Of a stretch of 64,000 nt of DNA, positions 53,273-62,613 are shown piece by piece (position 1 is the first letter of the stretch; each line of letters begins with the position of its first letter). The notes under the pieces were generated by a model. The model searched no databases and had not been told where the DNA came from. It was given only the letters and a program-made list of their open reading frames with translations. This DNA is from Amorphophallus konjac (taxonomy: Eukaryota; Streptophyta; Magnoliopsida; Alismatales; Araceae), in the NCBI GenBank assembly GCA_022559845.1, contig CM040117.1:77227731-77291730 (forward strand). The letters are read 5' to 3'. The translations under genes and the position numbers were made by a program.

Positions 53273-54476
53273 TGTTGGAAATCTGGTTTTGATAATGACA
53301 ACGTATGCATCATGTTTAGACTGGATTAAATAAAGCTACTGTAGGGTGTGCCTGATATGCCTTGCACTGTCTTAGGTTCATGCGATATTTGTTCAAGTCA
53401 ACGATCAACACCAACAGACAGCAAGTCAACATCACTTGTTTAATGTGAGTTAACCTCTGACAGGTAAAGTTAATGCACATACAAGTTGATACACACCCAG
53501 GTCAGTACAGATATCTCAGATTCCTATTAGCTCTATGTCGATACTAGTTCCAGTCATGGCTAACTAAGGTCGATTCTAGCTGCACTTCATGCATATAGGG
53601 TCGGTGCATATGTGCACTCGGTGCATGTTTAAGGTTTGTGCAAGTCTTTAATTACATGCATTCACTTTGTCGGTGCAGGCTTTTATATTCACACATGGTC
53701 GGTGCTCACTCACAAGGCCTGTGCACTCTGTGTCTTAAGTCATAAAATATAGGTAAAGGAGTCGGCGCTAATTCCATAAGGTCTGTGCAGACTTCGTTCT
53801 GCACACATATAACGTCAGTGCAAGTATTATAGCTTCACACATGCATTAGTCAGAGCATATTCTTATTTCGGTCAGTGCATTCCTTGCCTCGGTGCAAGCT
53901 TTGCCTCGGTGCGAGGTTTGGTTTGCACCAAGTCGGTGCAACTTTTGGTTAAACGTTAGTATAAGTCTCACCAAGTCGATGCAAATCTCTATTGCTGCAG
54001 TTGAAGGTCCGTGCATATAGAAGGTCAAGTTTGTGCATATAGAAAGTCGGTGCAAACTCTGCACTGAGCTTTTCTCTCTACTAGGTCTGTGCGGTTTTGA
54101 CTGTGAGCAACTGAGATCGATGTGAGTGTGCTTAGACTCTCAACTAAGGTTCATGCATGTTGATATTAGACCGATCTAAAACATTTCACTGTAGCACACT
54201 TTGTTTTAGGTCTGTTCATACCTACACGCATGAATAGGTCCGTGCATATACCACATTAGGTCTGTGCATATGCCTGCTTACACATTTCACGGTCAGTGCA
54301 CATCTGGGTTAATTAAGCCTAAGGTCTATAGAAGGTATGCTCTTCCATGTGATGAACTTGAAATTTTTGCAAGTGATCCTAAACAATACTCTGTCTTTTG
54401 CAAGGAACAATCTCGTCCGCAGTAGGGGCACGTGATCTCTGGAAAAGGTGGGAACAAGCTCTCCACACGCCAGAAA
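53273..54476 (+). repeat. 3' LTR of Sire-A, truncated
   Basis: Matches the 5' LTR with roughly 3% differences by eye, up to CTCCACACGCCAGAA near 54476, then the match stops. About 1 kb of LTR (TATA box, R, U5) is missing. The next sequence is an interior piece of the Sire-B LTR. Confidence 0.9.
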
Positions 54477-54483
54477 CAAACAG

Positions 54484-54818
54484 ACCATCCTTAGTCGGTG
54501 CACTTCTTGCCATCCTTAGTCGGTGCTTGTTTCTAACTCGGTCTAAACCTTCCTCTCTTGCGAAAATAGAGTCTGTGCAGGAAAGTTTTTTAGGCATACA
54601 AGCTTGGTGCATTTGTGTGTTGCATTTTTGGACACTAAAGTCCGTGCAGATGTGTCACGTGCATTCATAAGTCAGAGTATTTCCAGTTTGTGCTGATATC
54701 AACTCGGTGCAACTTATGCCATTACCATTTCTGATAGGTTTCTCTCCTGAGAACCAAGACCGAGTGATTTCAATCTACAAGGAGGATCGTCCTCCAAAAG
54801 ATTGCCACGTGGAAGAAG
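54484..54818 (+). repeat. Interior fragment of a Sire-B LTR
   Basis: Matches 58885-59195 (ACCATCCTTAGTCGGTGC... to GCCACGTGGAAG) but has neither LTR end. It carries a small local duplication (CCATCCTTAGTCGGTGC twice). The right border passes into internal Sirevirus DNA, not a PBS. Confidence 0.85.
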
Positions 54819-55541
54819 AGCAATGGCATAATATTTAAGAAACTGACGATCTGTTTCAAAGAAATTCAGAGGTTATGTCATGACAATTAATGCTAACTCT
54901 GCTCATTTTATGAAGTATGAAGGTTAATTGCGCTGAGTAACTAGGGATTCTGGTGTTTGATCGACATGTCTCTTTGAGTAAAAAGGTGCAGTTATACTAG
55001 AGTACTCAATAATTTCGTTGGAAATAAAAATGATGCTTTATATATGGTTGACCCAATGGTTCACTCAGTAAATTTCTACAGGCTTAAGAAAAATATAAAA
55101 CTGGGTTCTTCAATCAGATCTTGGCTAATGAAAGGGACCAGTATGATTAATAACTTTTCTGTCTGAGCTGTTTCCCTGATCAAGCTATTTTATTTTCATT
55201 AAATTCTATTCATCGAGATATCTTTTGAAGAAATTCCCTGTAAGATATAAGTTCATATCCCGTAAAACGCTTCTCTACGAAGAAAGGCACTTTATTTTTA
55301 AGTTAGGGTAATTTGGGTATTATCCACTGAAGATTGGTAAAGTAGGCTGTATTCCTCTATATACGAAACCCTATCTACTTTACCCATCTTACCCTTTCTT
55401 TCGAAGCTGAAGCGTCCTCCCGCTCCGTGTCTCTTTCACGCGTGCACAACCTGTAACTCTTCGCTTCTCCAATCTTCCTCTCCTCTCAGTGCACCCCCCT
55501 TCTTCTCCACATTTCGTCTTTCCTCCATCTTTGCTGCCGCC
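54819..55541 (+). promoter_or_regulatory. Sire-B noncoding region with a gene-like promoter before the extra ORF
   Basis: Starts GAGCAATGGCATAATATTT..., homologous to Sire-A 50898 onward; contains GCTGAGTAACTAGGGATTC near 54935. Near 55360: CTCTATATACGAAACCCTATC (TATA-like and AAACCCTA telo-box), then about 140 bases of pyrimidine-rich leader to the ATG at 55542. Sire-A has the same arrangement at 51438-51658. Promoter activity is inferred. Confidence 0.55.
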
Positions 55542-58047
55542 ATGTCTACTCCGTCAGCCGTGAGCAAGGAGAAGAGGAAGGCAGTGGAGCAGCCGCAGTC
55601 AGAAGATGCTATGTCCGCGGTGGCCGCAGTACAACCTCAAGAGACAAAAAGACGGAAGAAGTAACTTCTACCTCGAGGAAGGGAAATATGTCTACAAAGG
55701 CCTCAGAGAAGCCTCTGCTAGCATTGGAAGTCGGGAAGATTATACCCCCTCGGTATGTTGACTTCACTGATCAAGAAATGGTTTCCGAGTTCCCTGAAGT
55801 GCTTAAATTGTTTGAGTTCCAACAATGGAAAGAATTCTTAGGCATGCATCGGGTGTATTGCCATAATCTGGTAGCAAAATTCTATAGAAATTTAAGGTAC
55901 AATGTTGATAACTTCATAGTTCTCTCGTGGGTCAAAGGAAAGGTGATAGAGCTATCTAGGCAGTCCCTACACAGGACTCTAAGAGTTCCTGTAGATGGAG
56001 AGGTCGAAGGAGGATTCACATTTAATCTACATGATGCTTTTGCCCTCATTACTGACTTGCCTAGAAACATCCATGACAAGCAACAGATTAAGCTCGGTCA
56101 TTACAACACCAACAAACTTTCTGCACCCAAGAGACTGCTCCATCACATTCTCACCTCTATGATCACTCCACAAGTTGGAGGAAGGGGAAGACTGACAGAT
56201 TCCCAACGGTTTATCCTGTATTGTTTGCTAAGAAAATTAAGGTCTGTCTGCCGCAAGTAATCATTCAGGTTATGGGAACCTGTAAGGAGTGAAGAAGATA
56301 TTTTCCCTATGCTGCCTCTTTGTCTACTATCTTTAAAGAGGAAAATATCCCCCTAGATGGTGAAATTGTGTTATCGATCCCCATGATAAATATTTACAAC
56401 ATGGGCTTCATTAATACCTTCATGAGGAAGAAAGGAACTAAACGAACGAGTACTCCTTCTAAAAAGGATACTCCATTGGAAAGTGACACAGAGACCCAGG
56501 TTGAATCAGTGTCTGTACAGCCCACTCAAGCCTCATCCAAAGAAACTCACATTCTTGAGTTGATTCAAAGTGAAAGTCAGTCAACTCAGCCAACTTTGGA
56601 ACCCATTCGTCAGGGGGAGGATCAACCTTCAACTCAAGTACAAGCAACTGAAGGTTCTGATGAATAGGAACTACCGCTGGACACAACTGCAGATACAGCA
56701 CTTGAGGCACTTCAAATCCATGAAACAATTGAACAGGATGTTCAGGATCATAACATTATTCAGGAATTAGATCAACACATTCATAAGATATTCGATGTTT
56801 TTGGACAGCAGTCTTCAGAAAGATTAGTCACTAATCAAACAGAGCTGTCACAGAAAGAGGCTCCAATAGAAGAACAACTTAGTGACAGAGGAAAAGAAAT
56901 TATCTTAGATGAAGAAAAATTGGCTGAATTGGTCGACGAAGCCATGAAAGAAGCTGCTGAAGTGATCTATGAAGAAATTGCCGAGTCTGTGGTCAATGAA
57001 CACGAAGTTCAACAACTAGGAGCTCAAGGATCTGCTGAAGAAGCTCCACATGAGCAACCAATTGCTCCAGCTACAGGGGCAGCTGAAGAAGAATCACAAG
57101 AATATGTTATGGGACCTGCCCCTCACCACAGAATGTATCCAAAAATGTTTTTCTCTCAGGCTCCTGAATATGGTCCACATTTTGGAGAATTGATTAGTCT
57201 TGGCATACCACCTCCTGAACAGCAACATGAGTATTACACTGAGTTGCCAGACTCTAGTGCCTCCACCTCTAGTTCACATGGAACAAATGCTGAACCTAAT
57301 ATTGCACAAATGTTGTCCAACGTGATAGAGATTGTACTCAATCAAAATGACTTGGTGAACAGACAGTTTTTTTTCCATACTCTTCAACTGGACAGAGTAG
57401 AGGGTCGGCTGAAACATCTGGAAAAGACTGTGAAAGTTCAAGGGATATAGTTTTTAACTGCTAAACGAAAAACTGACGAAGCAGTAAGAGAGATTTTAGA
57501 ATTTCTTATGGGTATCAGCACTCGAGTGGGTGACATGGTCAGCAAAATTCAAGATACCAAAATCACCATCTTCAGCAATATGGCTAAAATACTTAGCCAT
57601 ACTTTTGATCTAAAAATTGAGCTTGAACAGATAAAGGGCTCATTAAGAAAGATAGCAGCCAGTCAGCCAGAAATCATCAAAAAGTTTCAAGTTGTCCAGT
57701 CTAATTTGCAGAGTCTCTCAGAGATCGTTAAACAATCCTTTACCAAACATGAGTCAACCACCTCCCTAGTGGACAGACTGGGGAATACTATGCATCAAAA
57801 ACTCGATAAACTGGTAGAATCCATTAGATATCTTCATACCTCATTGATGAACAGACTTCCCATCTCTGGCTCTAGTTCAGCACATCCTCCAAGAGACAGG
57901 TGGAGTTACCGAGGTCACTCATTCCTCCCAAATTTCCCATTTTTTTTGATAATGACAAAGGGGGAGAAGAAGACCTCATGTATGCTGCTGGGTATATGCT
58001 GGAAAGAAGACCTCATATATGTTGCTGGGCATGTGTATGCTGAGTAA
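55542..58047 (+). pseudogene. Sire-B extra ORF, putative plant transposon protein family
   Basis: First 40 codons from ATG 55542 give MSTPSAVSKEKRKAVEQPQ... ending in basic KRRKK; a one-base shift leads to 55688-56225: PPRYVDFTDQEMVSEFPEV, FEFQQWKEFLGMHRVYCHNL, KFYRNLRYNVDNFIVLSWVKG and SLHRTLRVPVDGEVEGGF, a pattern of the Pfam group named 'putative plant transposon protein' (Transposase_32), found as an additional ORF in plant LTR elements. After another shift near 56225: KKIKVCLPQVIIQVM and PLDGEIVLSIPMINIYNMGF. The rest (56320-58047, frame 1) is acidic, Gln/Glu-rich, then probably coiled coil (LDRVEGRLKHLEKTVKVQ), with stops at 56665 and 57448 and a Ser/Pro-rich end. The function is unknown; it lacks transposase or retroviral motifs. 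Confidence 0.68.
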
Positions 58048-58135
58048 AATGGCCAAGATATTGTCAAGGGGAAAAGATTTGCTGATACTGTCAAAGGGAA
58101 AAAGACATGATACTGTCAAAGGGAAAAAGACCTGC
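57954..58135 (+). repeat. Series of PPT-like tracts in Sire-B
   Basis: GACAAAGGGGGAGAAG at 57954, then TGTCAAGGGGAAAAG near 58053 and two copies of ACTGTCAAAGGGAAAAAGAC near 58087 and 58109. A ~38-bp unit (GAAGACCTCATGTATGCTGC) is repeated twice between. The last PPT is at 58399-58412. Confidence 0.75.
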
Positions 58136-58412
58136 TGAATACCTTTTTGTGTAAAGAGATGTGCTTTCAAACACTAATGTTCGTTCTCTTAATACACACA
58201 GAAGTATCTTTTTATTCTTACGTGTTGCATATTTGCATTTTGTTCATTCGCACAACTGTTGTGATTCACTTTCTATCTTGTCTGTGTGTGAATAAGTTTT
58301 GTGCATGCCCCAACAGACTGTGAACACACTTGTTTGAATGCTGAGTACTGAATATATTTTTTTGGTTTAATCATACATGACTCATAGTTGTCATAATCAA
58401 AAAGGGGGAGAG
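58136..58412 (+). other. Sire-B spacer and final PPT
   Basis: No gene. T-rich, ending TCATAATCAAAAAGGGGGAG AGTG; PPT AAAAAGGGGGAGAG at 58399-58412. Confidence 0.8.
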
Positions 58413-60131
58413 TGTTGGAACCCTAGTTTTGATAATGACCTTCAATGAATCATGTTTAGATTAAGGTGTTTAAATCCTTCAATTCTATCTGTTATGTATG
58501 GTTCACTTGGTGCATGTTATTTCACAGAATATAAATAGTCAGTGCATGTGTTGTCTCGCTAAAGATCTAGCTCGGTGTAAGTCTGGCTTAGTCCTGCATT
58601 CCACGCTTAAGTGCTTGCCTCGGTGCAAGTTTATGTTCACACACAGACACTGTCATCTCGTTTCTCTCTCAGTGCATTATCTGTCTCACACATAAAAGGG
58701 TCAGTGCATTTCAATGCATCATGCGCATCAAGGTCTGTGCAATTCTTGACCAGCACGCACTATTTAGTTTTGTCATTCAGTCAGTGGATTCCCTCCACCA
58801 TCTCGGTGCAAGTTCTTATTTGGACTGCAAATCCATCTCAGTGCAGCTCTTGCCTGGACTGCATATCCCGCATCGGTGCACTTTTACCATCCTTAGTCAG
58901 TGCTTGTTTCTAACTCGGTGCAAACCTTCCTCTCTGGCGAAAACAGAGCCTGTTCAGGAAAGTGTTTAAGGCATACAAGCTCGGTGCATTTGTGTGTTGC
59001 ATTTTTGGACACTAAAGTCAGTGCAGATGTGTCACGTGCATTCATAAGTCAGAGTATTTCCAGTTTCTGCTTATATCAACTCGGTGCAACTTATGCCGTT
59101 ACCATTTTTGACAAGTTTCTCTCCTGAGAACCAAGACCGAGTGATTTCAATCTACAAGGAGGATCGTCCACCAAAAGACTGCCACGTGGAAGACTACAAC
59201 ACTCAGATGGTGACATGTGGTTGAGAGCCTTCTGGAAGTATTTTGGGCGGGAGTGTTCCCTCCACACGCCCAATGTGTGAGCACGGGAGTCCTAGATTGA
59301 AGTCACATATAAAAAATCCTCTCTGAAGTCAAAAAGATAGGAGGAGAGGAGAGGTGATACTACAGAGAACTTGGAGGATACAAGAAGGCAGATAGAAGGA
59401 GAGACAGACTAATCCAGAGAGTAGAAAAGAAGGAAAAAGACATAGAAAGCTTGTGAAATCAAGAGAAGGAAAGAGAGACAGAGAGGGAGTGAGATCGTGA
59501 GAAGAATAGGAGTGAGAGCGTGAGAAGAATTACTAATATTCTGTTCACTGGTACTTGGATCAAATCCAGTCCAGATTTTCTCCTACATGAGCTATAATCA
59601 TCGGATTTCAGTGTCAGCCTTCAGTCGCTGTTTTCACCGTTTCTTATTTCTCATTTTAATCTTATGTTCAAGCTGTGTGGCAGCGGAGGTTAAGCTGTAA
59701 TCCTCAGCGGTCAGAGGAGGGATCCTCTGGATAGCAAGCTGTGTTGCTCAGCCGTTTGTAAGCAAACTGTGAGGCTCAGCGGACACAAGCTATACTGCGT
59801 AGCGGTTTCAAGCTGTTAGGTAGCAGGAAGCCTTACTCGGATTTGAGTAAGGGATGGACGTAGGTCTGCAGGTAGCAGACTGAACCATCTAAAAACTCCT
59901 TGTGTTCTTTGTGGTCTGATTGTCTCTTGTGAATCGTTAGATGCATGTCTAGGCTCGATTAGAATTGCTTGGCTATCAAGGGTTGCCGTTGCACATCAGT
60001 CATTCGAGTCTATGATTTACCTTAATCAGGCCTTTGTGTTTGGATTAATTATTTTTATTCGGTCAAGTTTTAATAGAGGGATTCATTCACCCCCCTCTGA
60101 ATCCTTTGCGCACCTTTGCCAGATCCTATCA
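58413..60131 (+). repeat. Complete LTR of Sire-B (1719 bp)
   Basis: TGTTGGAACCC to AGATCCTATCA. It is preceded by a PPT and followed, two bases on, by a PBS, so it serves as 3' LTR to the left and as 5' LTR to the right. Holds the CTCGGTGCA/AGTCAGTGCA motif array (58500-59100), a G-box (CCACGTGG, 59183), TATAAAAAA at 59308-59316, a GA-rich leader and the conserved CACCCCCC run near 60090. Confidence 0.9.
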
Positions 60132-60133
60132 AT

Positions 60134-60146
60134 TGGTATCAGAGCC
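60134..60146 (+). other. Primer binding site after the Sire-B LTR
   Basis: TGGTATCAGAGCC; no leader or gag follows. Confidence 0.92.
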
Positions 60147-60148
60147 AA

Positions 60149-60556
60149 GATGTGTTGTCTCGCTAAAGATCTAGCTCGCTGCAAGTCTGGCTTAGTCCTG
60201 TATTCCACGCTTAAGTGCTTGCCTCGGTGCAAGTTTCTGTTCACGCACACACACTGTCATCTCATTTCTCTCTCGGTGCATTATCTGTCTCACACATAAA
60301 AGGGTCAGTGCATTTCAATGCATCATGCGCATCAAGGTCCGTGCAATTCTTGACCAGCATGCACTGTTTAGTCTTGTCATTTAGTCAGTGGATTCCTCTC
60401 CACCATCTCGGTGCAAGTTCTTATTTGGACTGCAAATCCATCTCGGTGCAGCTCTTGCCTGGACTGCATATCTCGCATCGGTGCACTTCTTGCCATCCTT
60501 AGTCGGTGCTTGTTTGTAACTCGGTGCAAACCTTCCTCTCTGGCGAAAATAGAGTA
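60149..60556 (+). repeat. Second, partial Sire-B LTR copy directly after the PBS
   Basis: Begins ATGTGTTGTCTCGCTAAAGA, matching 58545 onward, and ends at GCGAAAATAGAGTATGTGCA, corresponding to about 58950. Same orientation as the complete LTR. Confidence 0.88.
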
Positions 60557-60862
60557 TGTGCATACTAACAAACCAGAAAGCCTCACTCAAAAATCACCCA
60601 GAAACACCATCTTCTTCTGAACCTCTTCTCTCTCCAAATCCGCTCCCTTACAACTCGCTCTCAAAAGCCTCAGATGCCCTGAACCTCCCAGATGACCTCT
60701 CTCTTATACCACCTCTTCCTCAGATGCCCTCTCCCCCTTTGACATCATCAAAAGAAAATGAAAGATATATGTAGTTGCTGGAGACATGAGGAAGAAGTAT
60801 AGTGACTTCGTAGTGTAGAAAGACTCAAGAACATATCTTAATAGAATAAGTGAGGTGATAAA
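60557..60862 (-). other. Sirevirus 3' internal fragment, minus strand
   Basis: Matches 62705-63003 almost exactly (ACTAACAAACCAGAAAGCC... to GTGAGGTG), including the PPT-like tract near 60730-60745. Open frames here are not genes. Confidence 0.88.
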
Positions 60863-61629
60863 CTCTGAAATGATTACTCAACCCCTCCAAATGCAGTGAA
60901 GAACACTTCGGAGATAGGCAATAGAGATGTATAGATTATGGAATGAGATCGAGAAAGCAACTCACGATGGAACAATGTATCAAGTAGATGGAGAGTAGCA
61001 CAAAGTAAATAGGCAAACCCACAAAAAGAGAGAGAGAATTTTTAGGTGGTTCGATTGCTACTCGCAATCTACGTCCACCCCTTACTCAGAAGAGTAAGGT
61101 TTCCTTGCAATGATCAATCGCACACAGCAGACTCAGTCTGTGACAAACGCTGCCAAACAGCTTGCCCTGAGGAACACCCTCCTCAGCCTTCTGATCAACC
61201 AGAAGAAGCACTGGAGAATAAATCTCCCTTCTTTTGCGCGCAGCAAAGGGGAACCCTGTAAAATTGCTCCCAAGCAACTCACGCAACTAGAGGAACAAAC
61301 CTCTCTTCCTCTAAGAACAATGGAGGGAAACCGGAGAACTTCTCCCTTCCTCCGAGCAAGCTTGGAGGGTAACAAAATGGAATGAAAATGAAAGAAAACT
61401 TAAAAATGAAAAAATGATCGATGGAAGACAATTTTCTCTAAACCAAAACAATGTAGCTTCCATAGAAGCAGATCTTCATATTCACAATCAACTCTCTCTC
61501 TCAGAATTTTCTTTCAGCTCTGGATGGAGTGGGTTGTCTCTGGTTTTCTCTCTTGATCCACAACATTGCTCTCACGCTTCTCTTCTTTTTCTCTATTCCA
61601 TCCACACTCTCTTTCAAGCCCTTTTTCCC

Positions 61630-61631
<2 letters not shown>

Positions 61632-61676
<45 letters not shown>
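61632..61676. repeat. (TA)n microsatellite at the TATA-box position of the Sire-C LTR
   Basis: About 22 TA units between CCCG and CG. The flanks align with 7455-7560 of the Sire-1 LTR, where a short TATATATA is present. Confidence 0.9.
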
Positions 61677-61677
<1 letters not shown>

Positions 61678-61839
61678 GTTTGTTCAAGAAACTTTGACGT
61701 GTGGGTACCACATTTCCCGCCTGAAAGGTTGGAGCACGTGTAGGAATATTCTGGGCCTCTATCTTCCTCGGATCACGTGCCATTTACCTGATGAATCCAT
61801 AGACAAACTGTCAGAAAAGGAATAACACTTTGTCACACA

Positions 61840-62520
61840 CTTAGCACAAGTTTTACAGATGAAGCGAGTAAATAAGCATAAATTGCACTGAGTAGGAGTT
61901 TCCAAGTCAGCCATTGCACTGACTTACTACAGGTGAACAATAGGTTGCACCGAGTTGAAGTGAGCAAAAGCGAGAGTTGCACTGACCTGTGAAAGCTCAC
62001 GACGACATAAGCACGGACCATAGAGTTCAAACGTGCAACAGATGTGCACTGACATGAAAGGATAAAGCACAAAGATGCACTGACTTTATTCTATTCAGAA
62101 GGATAAAGAATGCACCGAGTCGGGATGTGCAGTCCAAGCAAGAGCTGCACCGAGATGGCAGAGAGAAATGTGCAGAACAAGGAAAGAAGCAAGACAAAGC
62201 TTGCACTAAGTTGGATTTGCACTAAGATAGAAACGAGCAGATCAAATAGTGTATTCTAGTCAAGAATTGCACCGACCCAACAGTTGCACTGACTTCAAGA
62301 GGTGAGATGCAGAGACATGATATGCACGGACCTTGGTGCACATGACCTAGAGAAATGCACAGAGATAAAATATGAACAACAGAACCTGTGCATGAACAAG
62401 GACTTGCACCGAGGCAAGCACTTTATGCGAGAAGTGCAGAACTTGGAGAAACTTGCACCGAGCAAGCTTATGATTGACACAAAACATGCACTGACTTAAA
62501 TCATGCAACATGCACAGACC
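61840..62520. repeat. Short-motif array (TGCACYGACTT) in the Sire-C LTR
   Basis: About 22 copies such as TTGCACTGACTT, TGCACCGAG and TGCACGGACC, 20-45 bases apart. It is the reverse complement of the Sire-A/B form and the position equivalent of the TGTAYAGACTT array in Sire-1. Confidence 0.9.
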
Positions 62521-62613
62521 TCTATTGCAAGAATGCGATAAAACAGATTGATTTATAATTAAAACAAATTGATTTATAGTGTGAGACATCATCAAAACCA
62601 TAGGGATGCAACA

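Larger units (their letters stand above)
45530..54476 (+). mobile_element. Non-autonomous Sirevirus-related element Sire-A (gag and extra ORF, no pol)
   Basis: 5' LTR 45530-47734, PBS, gag, noncoding region, remnants of an extra ORF, two PPT-like tracts, and a 3' LTR (53273-54476) truncated at its end. No protease, integrase, RT or RNase H motif occurs anywhere between the LTRs. The gag ends in GPKVVWVP, a junction typical of Sirevirus gag-pol, so pol is missing right after gag. It needs enzymes from relatives such as Sire-1. It inserted into the antisense gene of TatH; the right flank is not recognisable because of later rearrangement. Confidence 0.88.
60863..62613 (-). repeat. LTR of minus-strand Sirevirus Sire-C (about 1750 bp, inner end truncated)
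   Basis: Ends GGGATGCAACA at 62613, followed by a PPT. 61037-61090 (TTTTTAGGTGGTTCGATTGC...) matches the Sire-1 LTR at 6829-6880. Contains a GA/CT leader, the (TA)n promoter region, GATCACGTGCC at 61783-61795, and a TGCACYGACTT-type motif array. At the left it joins an internal fragment instead of a PBS. Confidence 0.85.

Noticed and set aside
51659..58047. Envelope-like gene in the Sirevirus relatives
   Set aside because: No signal peptide, no C-terminal membrane segment and no furin-like site; the protein is acidic with coiled coils and a basic N-terminal patch.
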